From contig CM056718.1 of NCBI GenBank assembly GCA_029844215.1, forward strand, positions 168,195,396 to 168,259,395: DNA of 64,000 bases, written 5' to 3'. Each line of letters opens with the position of its first letter. The first letter of the stretch is position 1. A program made the position numbers and the translations under genes. The notes below the pieces were generated by a model. It was not told the DNA's origin, made no database searches, and saw only the letters and a list, made by a program, of their open reading frames with translations. This stretch comes from Przewalskia tangutica. Taxonomy: Eukaryota > Streptophyta > Magnoliopsida > Solanales > Solanaceae. Shown piece by piece: positions 22,816 to 36,021 of this stretch.

Positions 22816-25461
22816 TTCTCCCCTCCTTAGAAACATTCGTCCCGAATGTTCCTTCTAAGTCTCAAAAACCAATGTGCGCCAGTATAGTCTTCACTAATAT
22901 ACTTACGAAACAATCCTTGCCACACATGGCCACAGAAACAACTTGCGCAAAATACTTACATTCAAGTCCACGAGGAAACACCTCTAACATCACCACAAAC
23001 ACCTCTCTCCGGGGTCTAAAATATACTTCCTTCGCACCTTCTCTTTACAAAAGAAATGATCACATCAATGCTCGCCATACATGCTCGCTTCTTCCCGATA
23101 CCACTTTTGTCACCTTGCCGCGAGGTTCTAGTGTCACTCCGGCGACCCGACAAATGGTACCGGACTACATGTGATCCCTGAGGATGTCGTACACTTCTTG
23201 TACACTCGAACTCTTACCACATTTCTGATACTGCTTCAGTTTCCAAAACTCGGGGTTACTATCTCTAACGTGGTCATCATTAACTGGGAACACTCTGGAT
23301 GGATCTCCGATTTCCTTCTCGAACATAACACGAAAGACTGGACGCACTGCCTCCTAAGTCGGACGGCAAATGCTAACATATAGGCAACCCGCCTATCCTC
23401 ACATGAACTCAAGGCCCAAAGTAACTCGGGCTAAGTTTCTCTTACACTATCCGGCGGTACCTTCAAGAAGACCGACCGCCAACTCGAACTTAGCGCTGCC
23501 GCCGATAATCCGCACGATTCCTCCGAGCCGCAAAAACCTCTTACGGATAAGCTTCACCCTATCCACATCCCGCCGAACACGTATGAACCAACTATTCGAA
23601 CGCCAACGCCGAACCAATCGACCGCAACTTACACTTCCGCCCCTACAAGGCGCCATAAGGCGATATCCGAACACCGAAATGGTAGCTATAAAACACTTCC
23701 CAACAGAGATAACAATCCTCACAACTACCCCGAAATCCAAACATCGCCCGAGGCGAACGCGATACGAGACTCACCGAGTTCCTAACCCCGCTCGTAAAAC
23801 TTCCGAAAGAAACAGTAGTAACTGGCTCCACTGTCGCTCATAAGGTGAAAGCAGCACCGTGCAGCCTTTACCACCTTTCTCGATATAACATCACCGCCAA
23901 GCAACGGCCCCGATCGAAAACACGATGGTCGACCCATCGACCGACCATCGGTCGAACGCATCCACGAACTCAGACTGTTGGTTAACTAAATTTGGGCCTA
24001 ACATCCTCGTGACCCTACCACAAGGCGGGACCACCACAAACTGACCCCGCCATAAAATAGGTCGCGGGTTGACCCGCAACATGGCCTCAACCCGTCCCGG
24101 CAACGCGCAAAACACTAGCTCCCCGATCCGGAACAATTTCACAAATCACGTTACGAAAACCTAGCGGTCTTCTTAGCTCAACTACCCACTTTCATTCCAC
24201 GCTACTCAGGGACTTATCCCACAAACATAGCTCACGTGCACTATGCACTCTGACAAGGGTCAAACATAAACATACGTCTTTTACTCGAGATGGCCTTTCC
24301 TCTAAGGTCTCTACGTAAAAAGCTCTAAGGCTCACACTTTCTCTATCCCCCAATCTTCCCGGTTACTAACCATGATCTAAACACAACTAACATACTGCTA
24401 TCAGAACATAGCACTTATGATATACTCATCTTATCACACAATACTAATCTCTAGAGGGTTAAAGATATATCAATATCTACTGCTTCACTCCCCTATGTCG
24501 TTCTAATCAAACCTGCCTGCAGTAGGCGATAAGGAAGGTGACGAACTACCCACCGATACTGAAGGCTAAGTCCTCCTTCTAGGACATCCTCTCGACATCA
24601 GACCCTGACGGTCGTAGGTACAACAAGTACCAACTAAAAGACGTCATTCCCCGGGATGACATCTGCCATACTGAGAACCGGAAGTCCTGGTGCTCTGACC
24701 AACTCCGGCATACCCCGAAGGTCCTGAAATCCGTGGAAGACCACTGCACCGGGCGGAGGTGCATATCTAATCATTGGTGAGGCGATCCGCCGCGAAAGTT
24801 ACCAAAGGACCTTGCCGCTCGCCCTCTTCTCGCCCCGTTAACCCGCCGATCTCTACGCTTTCTCCGCTGTGCACAAGCCCGTACACAGGTCATGCTCAAG
24901 CCTAACTGAAGAGCTACTCTTACACAACCCTCTCTTAGGTAGTCATCAAGACTCGCGGTACATCGGTATACTCTCTGGTAGCCAAATCCATAGCTAGTAA
25001 CAGGGTCGCCTTCTTGCAATCTAAGTTCACCGTTCCCGGTCGTGGAACTGAAGGTTCAAATATCATGGCCGCAGTAGGAACTGCCGCCGCCGTGCTAAAC
25101 TCTGCTGGGGCGAGTGACGTCGCAGAACTCCCCGAATGAAGCACCTAACTCAGGTGATGGTTGGGCCTGTGCCCTCGTAACCCTCTGAACTCTACTCGCA
25201 GCTCCCTCGGCTGCCTAGCCCTCCTGGGCCCGGGTTTGCCCTACGCGGAGGCATAATGGTAAGGGAAAGAAATACGTTAGAGGGTCCAACTTACAACACA
25301 GCTCTAGGGCACGATCTCAGAATGAGAAGAAATGGAAACTAATCCTAAATATCCTATAGCCTCTTGATTATTGGCGTGGTGCACAACACACCGATAATCA
25401 AGACTCTACTGGATACGGTCTGTAGACACTTTCCGAGGATTAACTGCTCTGATACCACTTT
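22816..25461 (-). mobile_element. Giant LTR array, internal region 1
   Basis: A 2.65-kb internal region read leftward. It has a perfect primer-binding site TGGTATCAGAGC next to LTR copy 2 and a polypurine tract AAGGAGGGGAGAA next to LTR copy 1. A gag-like opening (MPPRRANPGPGG) lies near 25250, and a Gypsy pol tail scrap (GDPSRVFPVNDDHV region, 23290-23310) near the other end. Protease, RT, RNase H and a readable integrase are absent. It looks like a large internally deleted, non-autonomous (LARD-like) derivative. Confidence 0.7.
25446..25457 (-). promoter_or_regulatory. Primer-binding site of internal region 1
   Basis: The minus strand reads TGGTATCAGAGC, four bases after the LTR end, complementary to the 3' end of initiator-methionine tRNA. 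The equivalent in internal region 2 (31492-31503) has lost a base and reads TGGTATCGAGCG. Confidence 0.85.
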
Positions 25462-28400
25462 TGTCACGACCAACCGGCCCGTGATAGTGCCTTACCGGGC
25501 ACCCTAGTGATACAACATCGTAGTAATCTGAACATAAAACAATAACATGAAACCAATGCAATAAGACGGTGAAATAAGAAGGCAGACTAACCCAAAAGCG
25601 TTACCTTCATAATATATAACAATTTGAGCGATTCATCCCTTTCTACAACTCGCCCACAACAAGATTTGCACACTTACGAATGATATGACAACAACGACGG
25701 ACAGGTTCCCGTCATACCCCTGAATGTAGCACCTACAACACGTGGACTATACCAAGACAAGCCACCGAGAAACGGAGCTTTCAAACGCTGAATCGTGACC
25801 CCAAGAGCGAGGATCAACGATCGGTGTACCTTTACCGCGGATGAACGCAGCCGGGCGAGGTCGCATAACAGTACCAGTATGTGAAATCGAAAATAAATCA
25901 GAAATGAAATCATAGTAGTCTATAAAGCAGAGACAAGTATGATAACCAAACTACGCCACCATAAATAAGCATATGTCAAGTCGTGACTCACGCCTCAAAG
26001 TCATCACTCAAATATAACTATGGGTCTCACGCCCACAACATCAATCACGCCGTGGAGTACCTTTCCTCACCGCCAGCCTATGATATAAAAGCATCAAGGA
26101 ATACACATGAACACCGTGTCCCACTGTCCTAATAAAACCGTGCAGGTAAGTACGAAGGCATAGCCGACTACTAAAAACCCACGCATCAACAAGGTCATAA
26201 ATCAGATTACGAGATATGTCTGCATCGTTACATGATCAAAGCCGCCACTCGCCGCGATATCTAATGCGCGTCTAGCCTCGAACTTCCCGCAGCTCCGCAT
26301 AGGCCAATCTCATAGGCCCGCATGAGGTATAACCCGCATCGAGGGTAGCTACTCCCTAAGAACCGCCGACTTCGCAAATCGCATGGCCATATAGACCGCA
26401 TGCCCATAAAGTACGCAAACTAACCAGGAACTCTCGTAGCTCCGCATAGTCACCTGGGACCCTCATGAGGTATTCTCGAATCATAGGTCACTAGACCCGC
26501 TGAAGTCTACCCCGCGACGGAGGCGCTTAACCTCCGAATGGTCCAAAGTAGTGGTACAATACCAACATAACGGCTGATAGTGAAACTATTTAAGCGCAAT
26601 CGAGGGGAAACCCCTTTACACTAACATCACAAGGTACTAACACACGTAGCATCCTAGCATGTTTACTTAACAAATCACAAGAAAGTATTACAAGGCAATC
26701 ACAAACCAACATAATCAAGTTATATACACAAGGTACTTTCTACTATATGATTAACAAGATCGGGTTTTTATCTCCAAAGTACTTCATACATTAACTCTTT
26801 AAAAGATACGTTACTTTCACAAAAACCACACAATACCCGTAGTATATGAAAATAGAATGATTATCTTTTGAAGTAAATCAAAACACTTACCCTTGTAAAA
26901 TCAAGTAACAACATTATTTTCCAAACGTCCAAGTTTGCCTAATTTCAAATGTTCACGTTTCTTATTTTAGAAAGGTTTCGTAGTTCATAGTCTTATTCAT
27001 TTAAGAATATAATTCTCTTTTAAACCATCTGAGAAACATAAGCCTTATATGTGAGTAGGATATTCTTGTTTATAACCATCTTATTACAGCAGCCATGATC
27101 TAGGAAATATCATTTTGTCTCATCTTAGCTTCTATGCAGATGGAAGTTTCTACTGATTTTAATCACAAACATTTCCTTTATTAACGCCGCAGTTGGTTTG
27201 TCGATACACATTCGATTTCAAATCAAGAAACATTCTTAAGCCGTTATACCTAACTTCCCATAAAGCTAGTATAACTCTTAAGTTTTCAAAAACCAAGTAT
27301 TACCCTTCTTTTAAAATGATTCAAAAATCTTTTGAAATACTTCAAGTTCTTTATTATCACATAACCAACCAGTTATAGTTCAAATCAGTTACCCTTTAAA
27401 AACCACAAGTATTTTCTTACATACATAAAGCTGTTATAACCAACTTCCCATAAAGCCGTTATAACACTTTATGTTTTAGACCAATCAAGTACATTTAACA
27501 CACGACGCTCACCGCACTACATAGTTACACACATATCATGCTAGAAGAGATAGGAAGAGGTTCACATACCTCGCGACGAGTATCGACTAATAGCAAAACG
27601 CTCCAAGTACCTCAAGCCGTCGGCTACTCCTTAGCCAAGTAGATCGCGCCACACGTAGTACTTCAACCTATAAGGCCACAAGGCGCTTATTAACATCTAG
27701 ATCTTATCGTAGACCATCCTACAGAAAAATTCGCAAGACTTCCCGCCACAACAGAAATCTCCGCCGCTATCGAGGCCGGCTACCAAGCAAACAAGGGGGG
27801 GGGGGGGTTCTACACGTCTAACCGGACGTGTACAATTCTACTCTACAGTAATACTACACAAGTCTCAAAATACGGTCTATGTAATTACGATTCGATTCTT
27901 TATTCTTCAGCTTAAGTCAAAAGACATTGCCGACAAAGTTACGCTCGATTCTATATATAGTATACTTCAACTATATATTCTAACAACATGTAATTTCCAA
28001 TTACAATAGGGACAAGATAATTACCTCGATAAGCCCATAATTATCCAAGTATAAAGTCGATCCCGGCAACGTTTAGCTCCAACTCCGCGCCCAACCCGCC
28101 TCCAAACTACCCTTAGAAGTTCTAACCAACTTCTACATACTACTCCAACTAACCATGGAGATTTTCCTGTGGTTTCGGTTTGGTGACCGACGGAAGTATA
28201 ATAGTATAACTGGCTTTTGTATAGGTATAACCTTAGAATACTACAAGGTATACGGCTAAGGTAATTTGGGCATTATAACAATACTTTTGAGAGTATTTCT
28301 ACCAAGAGGGGGGGGTATTTATACGAGACAACACCACAAGGGGTGTATACCTCTACCTACCCCACTGTGGGTACTCTCGCTGGGGGAAAGGGAACTCGGC

Positions 28401-28900
28401 CAAAGGCCTCACAGGGGGAGGACGAGAACACTACTCACGGGGAGGGAGGATTTTAACACTTAGGAAATTTAGGAATGGATGAAGACGTCTTCCAAAGGGG
28501 GGTATTTATAGTACAAGCCAAGGCCAACCAATGGCCAAGATCTAGCCAAGTTCTAAGCAAGTGTAGGGCCAAGATTCACCCAAGTACACCTTATCCATCT
28601 ACCACCAACATATCCTACCTACTACTTGACAAAAGCCAACCCAATCGTCCAAGCCATTACCGCCCATTCCTCCCAATGAGAGGTGACAAGTGTCGCCTCT
28701 CATTGGTCCAAAATGTTTCGCCTCTCTAAAAATCCGCAAAAATTAAAAATGACATAGCCGGAATTTTCCTACGAAAGTCGTGGAAACGCTTTTAAAAACG
28801 ACTCTAACCGTGTTGTGAACAAAAATAATTCGCCAAGCCTATTCTCAAGTTCAAATTTTCTACGCACGCCCCACGCATATACTCAAAATACGGTATAACA
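25462..28900 (-). mobile_element. Giant LTR array, LTR copy 2 (shared)
   Basis: 3439 bp, same termini (TGTCACGACC to GGTATAACA). It serves both as 5' LTR for internal region 1 and as 3' LTR for internal region 2. AT-rich blocks such as 26580-27060 match LTR copies 1 and 3 almost base for base. GC-rich spots show many one- to ten-base losses (for example near 25470-25500 and 28370-28440). Confidence 0.85.
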
Positions 28901-31507
28901 TTCTCCTCTCCTTAGAAACATTCGTCCGAATGTTCCTTCTAAGTCTCAAAACCAATGCGCCAAAGATAGTCTTCACTAATATACTTACGAAACAATCCTT
29001 GCCACACATGGCCACGTAAAACAACTTGCGCAAAATACTTACATTCAAGTCCACGAGAAACACCTCTAACATCACCACAAACACCTCTCTCCGGGTCTAA
29101 AATATACTTCCTTCAGACCTTCTCTTTACAAAAGAAATGATCACATCAATGCTCGCCATACATGCTCGCTTCTTCCCGATACCACTTTTGTCACCTTGCC
29201 GCGAGGTTCTAGTGTCACCCGCGACCGACAAATGGTGCCGGACTACACGTGATCCTCGAGGATGTCGTACACTTCTTGTACACTCGAACTCTTACCACAT
29301 TTCGACATCGCTCGCTTTCCAAAACTCGGGTTACTATCTCTAACGTGGTCATCATTAATCGGGAACACTGATGGATCTCCGATTTCTTCTCGAACATAAC
29401 ACGAAGATCGACGACCGCTTCCTAAGTCGGACGACAAATGCTAACATATAGGCAACCTGACCTATCCCTGACATGAACTCAAAAGGCCCAAAGTAACTCG
29501 GTCTAATTTTCATCTTACACCCTATCCGGGGTGGTACCTTCAAGAAGACCGACCACAACTCAACTCTGCGTCGTCGCCGATAATCCGCACGATTCCTCCG
29601 AGCCGCAAAAACCTCTTACGGATAAGCTTCACCCTATCCACATCCTGCGAACACGTATGAACCAACTATTCAACCTTGCCAACGCCGAACCAATCGATCG
29701 GCAAGAACTTACACTTCCGCCCAAGGCGCGCCATAAGGCGATATCCGAACACCGAAATGGTAGCTATAAAACACTTCCCAACAGAGATAACAATCCTCAC
29801 AACTACCCTCAAATCCAAACACCGCCCGAGGGCGAACGCGAGCACGAGACTCACCGAGTTCCTAACCCCGCTCGTAAAACTTCCGAAAGAAACAGTAGTA
29901 ACACGGGCTCCATCGTTCGCTCATAAGGTGAAAGCAGCACCCTGCGGCCTTACCACCTTCTCGATATAACATCACTGCCAAGCAACGGTCCTGACTGAAA
30001 AACACGATGGGCTGACCCCATCGACCCGACTACTGGTCGAACGCATCCACGAACTCGTACGCTGGTTAACTAAATTTGGGCCTAACATCCTCGTGACTTA
30101 CCACAAGGCGGGACCACCACAACCGACCCGCCATAAAATAGGTCGCGTTGACCCGCAACACGGCCTCAACTCCGCCCCGCAACGCCAAGAAACACTAGCT
30201 CCCCGATCCGGAACAATTTCACAAATCACGTTACGAAAACCTAGCGGTCTTCTTAGCTCAACTACCCACTTTCATTCCACGCTACTCAGGGACTTATCCC
30301 ACAAACATAGCTCACGTGCACTATGCACTCTGACAAGGGTCAAACATAAACATACGTCTTTTACTCGAGATGGCCTTTCCTCTAAGGTCTCTACGTAAAA
30401 AGCTCTAAGGCTCACACTTTCTCTATCCCCAATCTTTCCCGGTTACTAACCATGATCTAAACACAACTAACATACTGCTATCAGAACATAGCACTTATGA
30501 TATACTCATCTTATCACACAATACTAATCTCTAGAGGGTTAAAGATATATCAATATCTACTGCTTCACTCCTCTATGTCGTTCTAATCAAACCTGCCCCG
30601 TAGGGCGCATAGCTAAGGAAGGTGACGAACTACCCACCGACATCAAGGCTAAGTCCTCCTTCTAGGACATCCTCTCGACATCAGAACCTGACGGTCGTAG
30701 GTACAACAAGTACCAACTAAAAGACGTCATTCCCCGGGATGACATCTGCCATACTGAGAACCGGAAGTCCTGGTGCTCTGACCAACTCCAGATACCCCGG
30801 CGTCCCGAAATCCGGAAGACCACTCTGACCGGGCGAGGTGCATATCTAATCATTGGTGAGGCGATCCGCCTCAAAGTTACCAAAGGACTCGCCGCTCGCC
30901 CTCTTCTCGCCTCGTTAACCCGGCCGATCTCTACGTTTCTACCGCTGTGCACAAGCCCGCATACGTGTCATGCTCGCTTCAATCAAGAGCTACTCTTACA
31001 CAACCTCTCTAGGTAGTCATCAAGACTCGCAGACATCGGTATACTCTCTGGTAGCCAAATCCATAGCTAGTAATGGTCGCTTTCGCAATCTAAGTTCACC
31101 GCTCCTTGGCCGTGGAATCAAGGTTCAAATATCATGGTCGCAGTAGGAACTGCCGCCGCTGCTAAACTCGCTGGGCGAGTGACGCCGCAGAACTCCCGAA
31201 TGAAGCACCTAACTCGGTGATGGTTGGGCTGTGCCTCGTAACCCTCTCAACTCTACTCGCAGCCTCCGGCCGCCTAGCCCTCCCGCCCGGTTTGCCTACG
31301 CGAGGCATAATGGTAAGGAAAGAAATACGTTAGAGGTCCAACTTACAACACGCCTCTGTGGCACGATCTCGTAATGAGAAGAAATGGAAACCAATCCTAA
31401 ATATCCTATAGCCTCTTGATTATTGGGCGTGCACAACACACCGATAATCAAGACTTCACCGATACGGCTCAGACACTTTCCGAGGATTAATCGCTCGATA
31501 CCACTTT
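28901..31507 (-). mobile_element. Giant LTR array, internal region 2
   Basis: 2.61 kb, colinear with 22816-25461 throughout. It has the same polypurine tract region (TTCTCCTCTCCTTAG at 28901), the same pol-tail scrap (minus-strand FGPFEFMSGIGQVAYMLAF near 29450-29500 and GDPS-VFPINDDHV near 29370), and the same gag-like start near 31310. Short indels concentrate in GC-rich text. No intact gene. Confidence 0.7.
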
Positions 31508-34500
31508 TGTCACGACCAACCCGGCGTGATCGTGCCTTACCCCGCACCCTAGTGATACAACATCGAGTAATCGAACATAAAACAATAACATGAAACCAAT
31601 GCAATAAGACGGTGAAATAAGACAGACTAACCCAAAACGGTTACCTTCATAATATATAACAATTTGAATAGCATATCCCTTTCTACAACTCGCCACAACA
31701 AGATTACATGCACTTACGAATGATGTGACAACAACGACGGGACAGGGCCCCGTCATACCCCTGAATGTAAGCACCTACAACACAGGGGACTATACCAAGA
31801 TAAGCCACCGGAGAAACGGAGCTTTCCCAAACGCTGAATTGTGACCCCAAGAGCGAGGATCAACGACTGGTGTACCTTTACCGCGCAGATGAACGCACTT
31901 CAAGCGAGGTCGCATAACAAAAATTTAGTATGTGAAATCAAAATAAATCAGTAAATGAAATCATAGTAGTCTATAAAGCAGAGACAAGTATGATAACCAA
32001 ACTCTGATTCACGTAAATAAGCGATCGTGTCAAGTCGTGGACTCACGCCAAAGTCATCACTCAAATATAACTATGGGTCTCACGCCACAACATCAATCAC
32101 GCGTGGAGTACCGCCATCGCCGGCGATCATGATATAAAAGCATCAAGGAATACACATGAACACGTGTCCGCTGTGTCCTAATAAAACCGTCTGAGGTAAT
32201 GCGAAGGCATAGCTACTAAAACCCACGATGCAACAAGTCATAAATCGTATCATGAGATATGTCTGCATCGTCACATGATCAAAGTCGCCACACTCGCGCG
32301 ATATCTAATGTGCGGCGTCTAGCCCCGAACTTCCGCTGACTCGCGATAGGCCAATCGTAGGCCCGTGAGGTATAACCCCGCATCGAGGGTAGCTACTCCC
32401 GTGACCGCTGGACTTCGCGATCCGCATGGCCATATAGACGCATGCCCATAAAGGACGCAAACTAACTCGAACTCTCGTAGCTCGCATAGGCCCTCGGGAC
32501 CCGCATGAGGTATTCTCGAATCATAGGTCACTAGACCGCTGAGTCTACCCGCGTCGGAGGCGACTTAACCTCCGAGCGGTCAAGGTGAGTGGTACAATAC
32601 CAACATAACGGTGATAGTGAAACTATTTAAGCGCAATCGGCGGAAACCCTTTACACTAACATCACAAGGTACTAACACACGTAGCGTCCTAGCATGTTTA
32701 CTTAACAAATCACAAGAAAGTATTACAAGGCAATCACAAACCAACATAATCAAGTTATATACACAAGGTACTTTCTATATGATTAACAAGATCGGGTTTT
32801 ATCTCCAAAGTACTTCATACATTAACTCTTTAAAAGATACGTTACTTTCACAAAAACCACACAATACGTAGTATATGAAAATAGAATGATTATCTTTTGA
32901 AGTAAATCAAAACACTTACCCTTGTAAAATCAAGTAACAACATTATTTTCCAAACGCCCAAGTTTGCCTAATTTCAAATGTTCACGTTTCTTATTTTAGA
33001 AAGGTTTCGTAGTTCATAGTCTTATTCATTTAAGAATATAATTCTCTTTTAAACCATCCGAGAAACATAAGCCTTATATGTGAGTAGGATATTCTTGTTT
33101 ATAACCATCTTATTACAAAGACCATGATCTAGGAAATATCATTTTGTCTCATCTTAGCTTCTGCGGATGGAAGTTTCTACCGATTTTAATCACAAAACAT
33201 TTCCTTTTATTAACGCCGCAGATGGTTTGTCGATACACATTCCGATTTCCAAATCAAGAAACATTCTTAAGCCGTTATACCTAACTTCCCATAAAGCTAG
33301 TATAACTCTTAAGTTTTCAAAACCAAGTATTACCCTTCTTTAAAATGATTCAAAATCTTTTGAAATACTTCAAGTTCTTTATTATCACATAACCAACCAT
33401 TTATAGTTCAAATCGATTACCCTTTAAAACCACAAGTATTTTCTTACATACATAAAGTCGTTATAACCAACTTCCCATAAAGCCGTTATAACACTTTATG
33501 TTTTAGACCAATCAAGTACATTTAACACACGTACGCGTCACCGTACTACATAGTTACACACATATCATGCTAGAAGAGATAGGAAGAGGTTCACATACCT
33601 CGCGACGAGTATCGACTAATAGCAAAACGCTCCAAGTACCTCAAGTCGCCGCTTACTCCTTAGCCAAGTAGATCGCGCCACACGTAGTACTTCAACCTAT
33701 AAGGCCACAAGGCGCTTATTAACATCTAGATCTTATCGTACCATCCTACGTAAAATTCGCAAAGACTCCCCGCCACAACAGAAATCTCCTCCTCTATCGA
33801 GGCCGCTACCAAGCCAACAAGTGGGGTTCTACACGCCTAACCTGACGTGTACAATTCTACTCTACAAGAATACTACACAAGTCTCATCAAATACGACCCA
33901 TGTAATTACTGTTGATTCTTTATTCTTCAGCTTAAGTCAAAAGACATTGCCGACAGGCTACGTTCAGTTCTATATATAGTATACTTCAACTATATATTCT
34001 AACAACATGTAATTTCCAATTACAATAGGGGGACAAGATAATTACCTCGATAAACCCATAATTATCCAAGTATAAAGTCGATCTGGCAACGCGTTTAGCT
34101 CCACTCGTGCGCTCCAACCCGCTCCAAACTACCCTTAGAAGTTCTAACCAACTTCTACATACTACTCCAACTAACCATGGAGATTTTCCCTAGGGTTTCG
34201 GTTTGGTGACTGACGGGAAGTATAATAGTATAACTGGGCTTTTTGTATAGGTATAACCTTAGAATACTACAAGGTATACGGCTAAGGTAATTTGGGCATT
34301 ATAACAATACTTTTGAGAGTATTTCTACCAAGAGGGGGGGGTATTTATACGAGACAACACCACAAGGGGGGGGTGTATACCCCTCGGCCTACCCCACTAG
34401 GGGGGGTACTCTCGGCCAAGGGGGGGGGAAAGGGAACTCTCGGCCAAAGGCCTCACAAAGGGGGAGGACGAGAACACTACTCAAGGGGAGGGAGGATTTT

Positions 34501-34963
34501 AACACTTAGGAAATTTAGGAATGGATGAAGAAGTCTTCAAAGGGGAGGGGTATTTATAGTACAAGCCAAGGCCAACCAATGGCCAAGATCTAGCCAAGTG
34601 CTAAGAAAGTGTAGGGCCAAGATTCACCCAAGTACACCTTATCCATCTACCACCAAAATATCCTACCTACTACTTGACAAAAGCCAACCCAATCGTCCAA
34701 GCCATTACCGCCCATTCCTCCCAATGAGAGGGTGACAAGTGTCGCCCTCTTGTTGGTCCAAAATGTTTCGTCTCTCGGAAAAATCCGCAAAAATTAAAAA
34801 TGACATAGCCGGAATTTTCCCTACGAAAGCTGTGGAAACGTTTCGTCGAAAAATGACTCTAACCGGGTGTTGTGAACAAAAATAATTCGGCCAAGCCTAT
34901 TCTCAAGTTCAAATTTTCTACGTACGTCCTTACGTACATACTCTGAAAATACGGGGTATAACA
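31508..34963 (-). mobile_element. Giant LTR array, LTR copy 3
   Basis: 3456 bp with the same termini. The outer 800 bases (34150-34963) agree closely with the matching part of LTR copy 1, more than either does with copy 2. The right flank is GTTTA, matching the left flank of copy 1, after which Copia B resumes. Confidence 0.88.
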
Positions 34964-36021
34964 GTTTACATGCACCAACCATTGGGGTACAGAGATCCAA
35001 AATATCTCAATCATGTATGCCTGCTACACAAGTCTTTGTATGGCATCAAACAAGCACCCAGGGCCTGGTATCAGCGGTTTGCAGATTTTGTATCACAGAT
35101 GGGGTTTTCACACAGTCGGTCCGATAATTCTCTTTTTATCTATCATCAAGGTAATCATACGGCTTATCTTCTATTGTATGTGGATGATATTATTCTGACA
35201 ACTTCCTCAGACTCTCTTCGCAAGAATATCATGTCTCAGCTTGGTTCAGAATTTGCTATGAAGGATCTTGGTCCATTGCACTTCTTTCTAGGAATTGTTG
35301 TGACAATACATGCAGGTGGGCTCTTTCTCTCCCAGAAGAAGTATGCATCTGAGATCGTGGAACGGGCTGGAATGGCCTCTTGCAAACCCTCAGCAACACC
35401 GGTGGATACAAAGTCCAAATTAAGTGTCATCTCTAGCAAACCTTTTGTTGATCCAACATTGTACCGCAGCCTAGCAGACGCGTTGCAATATCTCACTTTT
35501 ACTGCACTGCATATAACCTATGTCGCATAACAACAAGTGTGCCTATTCATGCATAATCCAATGGAAGAACATACGCAGCACTCAAACGGATTGTACGCTA
35601 CATTAAGCACTCAGAATATGGATTACATCTTTACCCATCTTGCGTCTCCAAACTTGTCACTTATACGGTCGCAGATCGCAGTGTCCGACACCGGACGCCC
35701 ACATCTGGGTATTGTGTATTCCTCGGTGATAATTTAGTTTCATGGTCTTTCAAACGGCAACCCACAGTATCGCGCTCCAAAGGCCGTTCGAATACCGTGT
35801 CGTTGCCAATGTTGTGTCTGATTCATGCTGGATTCGAAATCTTTTACTGGAGCTTCATTGCCAAATTTCGAAAGCTACTATGGTTTACTGTGACAACATT
35901 AGTGCAATATATCTTTCTGGAAATCCAATACATCATCAGCGCACTAAACATATAGAGTTGGATATCCATTTTGTCCGTGAAAAGGTGGCACGCGGACAAG
36001 TGCGAGTACTACATGTCCCAA
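34964..36021 (+). pseudogene. Copia B RT and RNase H, broken
   Basis: The 34970-35530 frame has the RT motifs HKSLYGIKQAPRAWYQRF, AYLLLYVDDIILTTSS and MKDLGPLHFFLGI, ending at a stop in DITYV (TAA at 35528). The RNase H half is scattered: SDTGRPH-LG at 35680-35737, then 35742-36021 with KATMVYCDNISAIYLSGNPIHHQRTKHIELDIHFVREKVARGQV. Reading breaks at LHVP where the family X LTR inserted. Confidence 0.9.
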
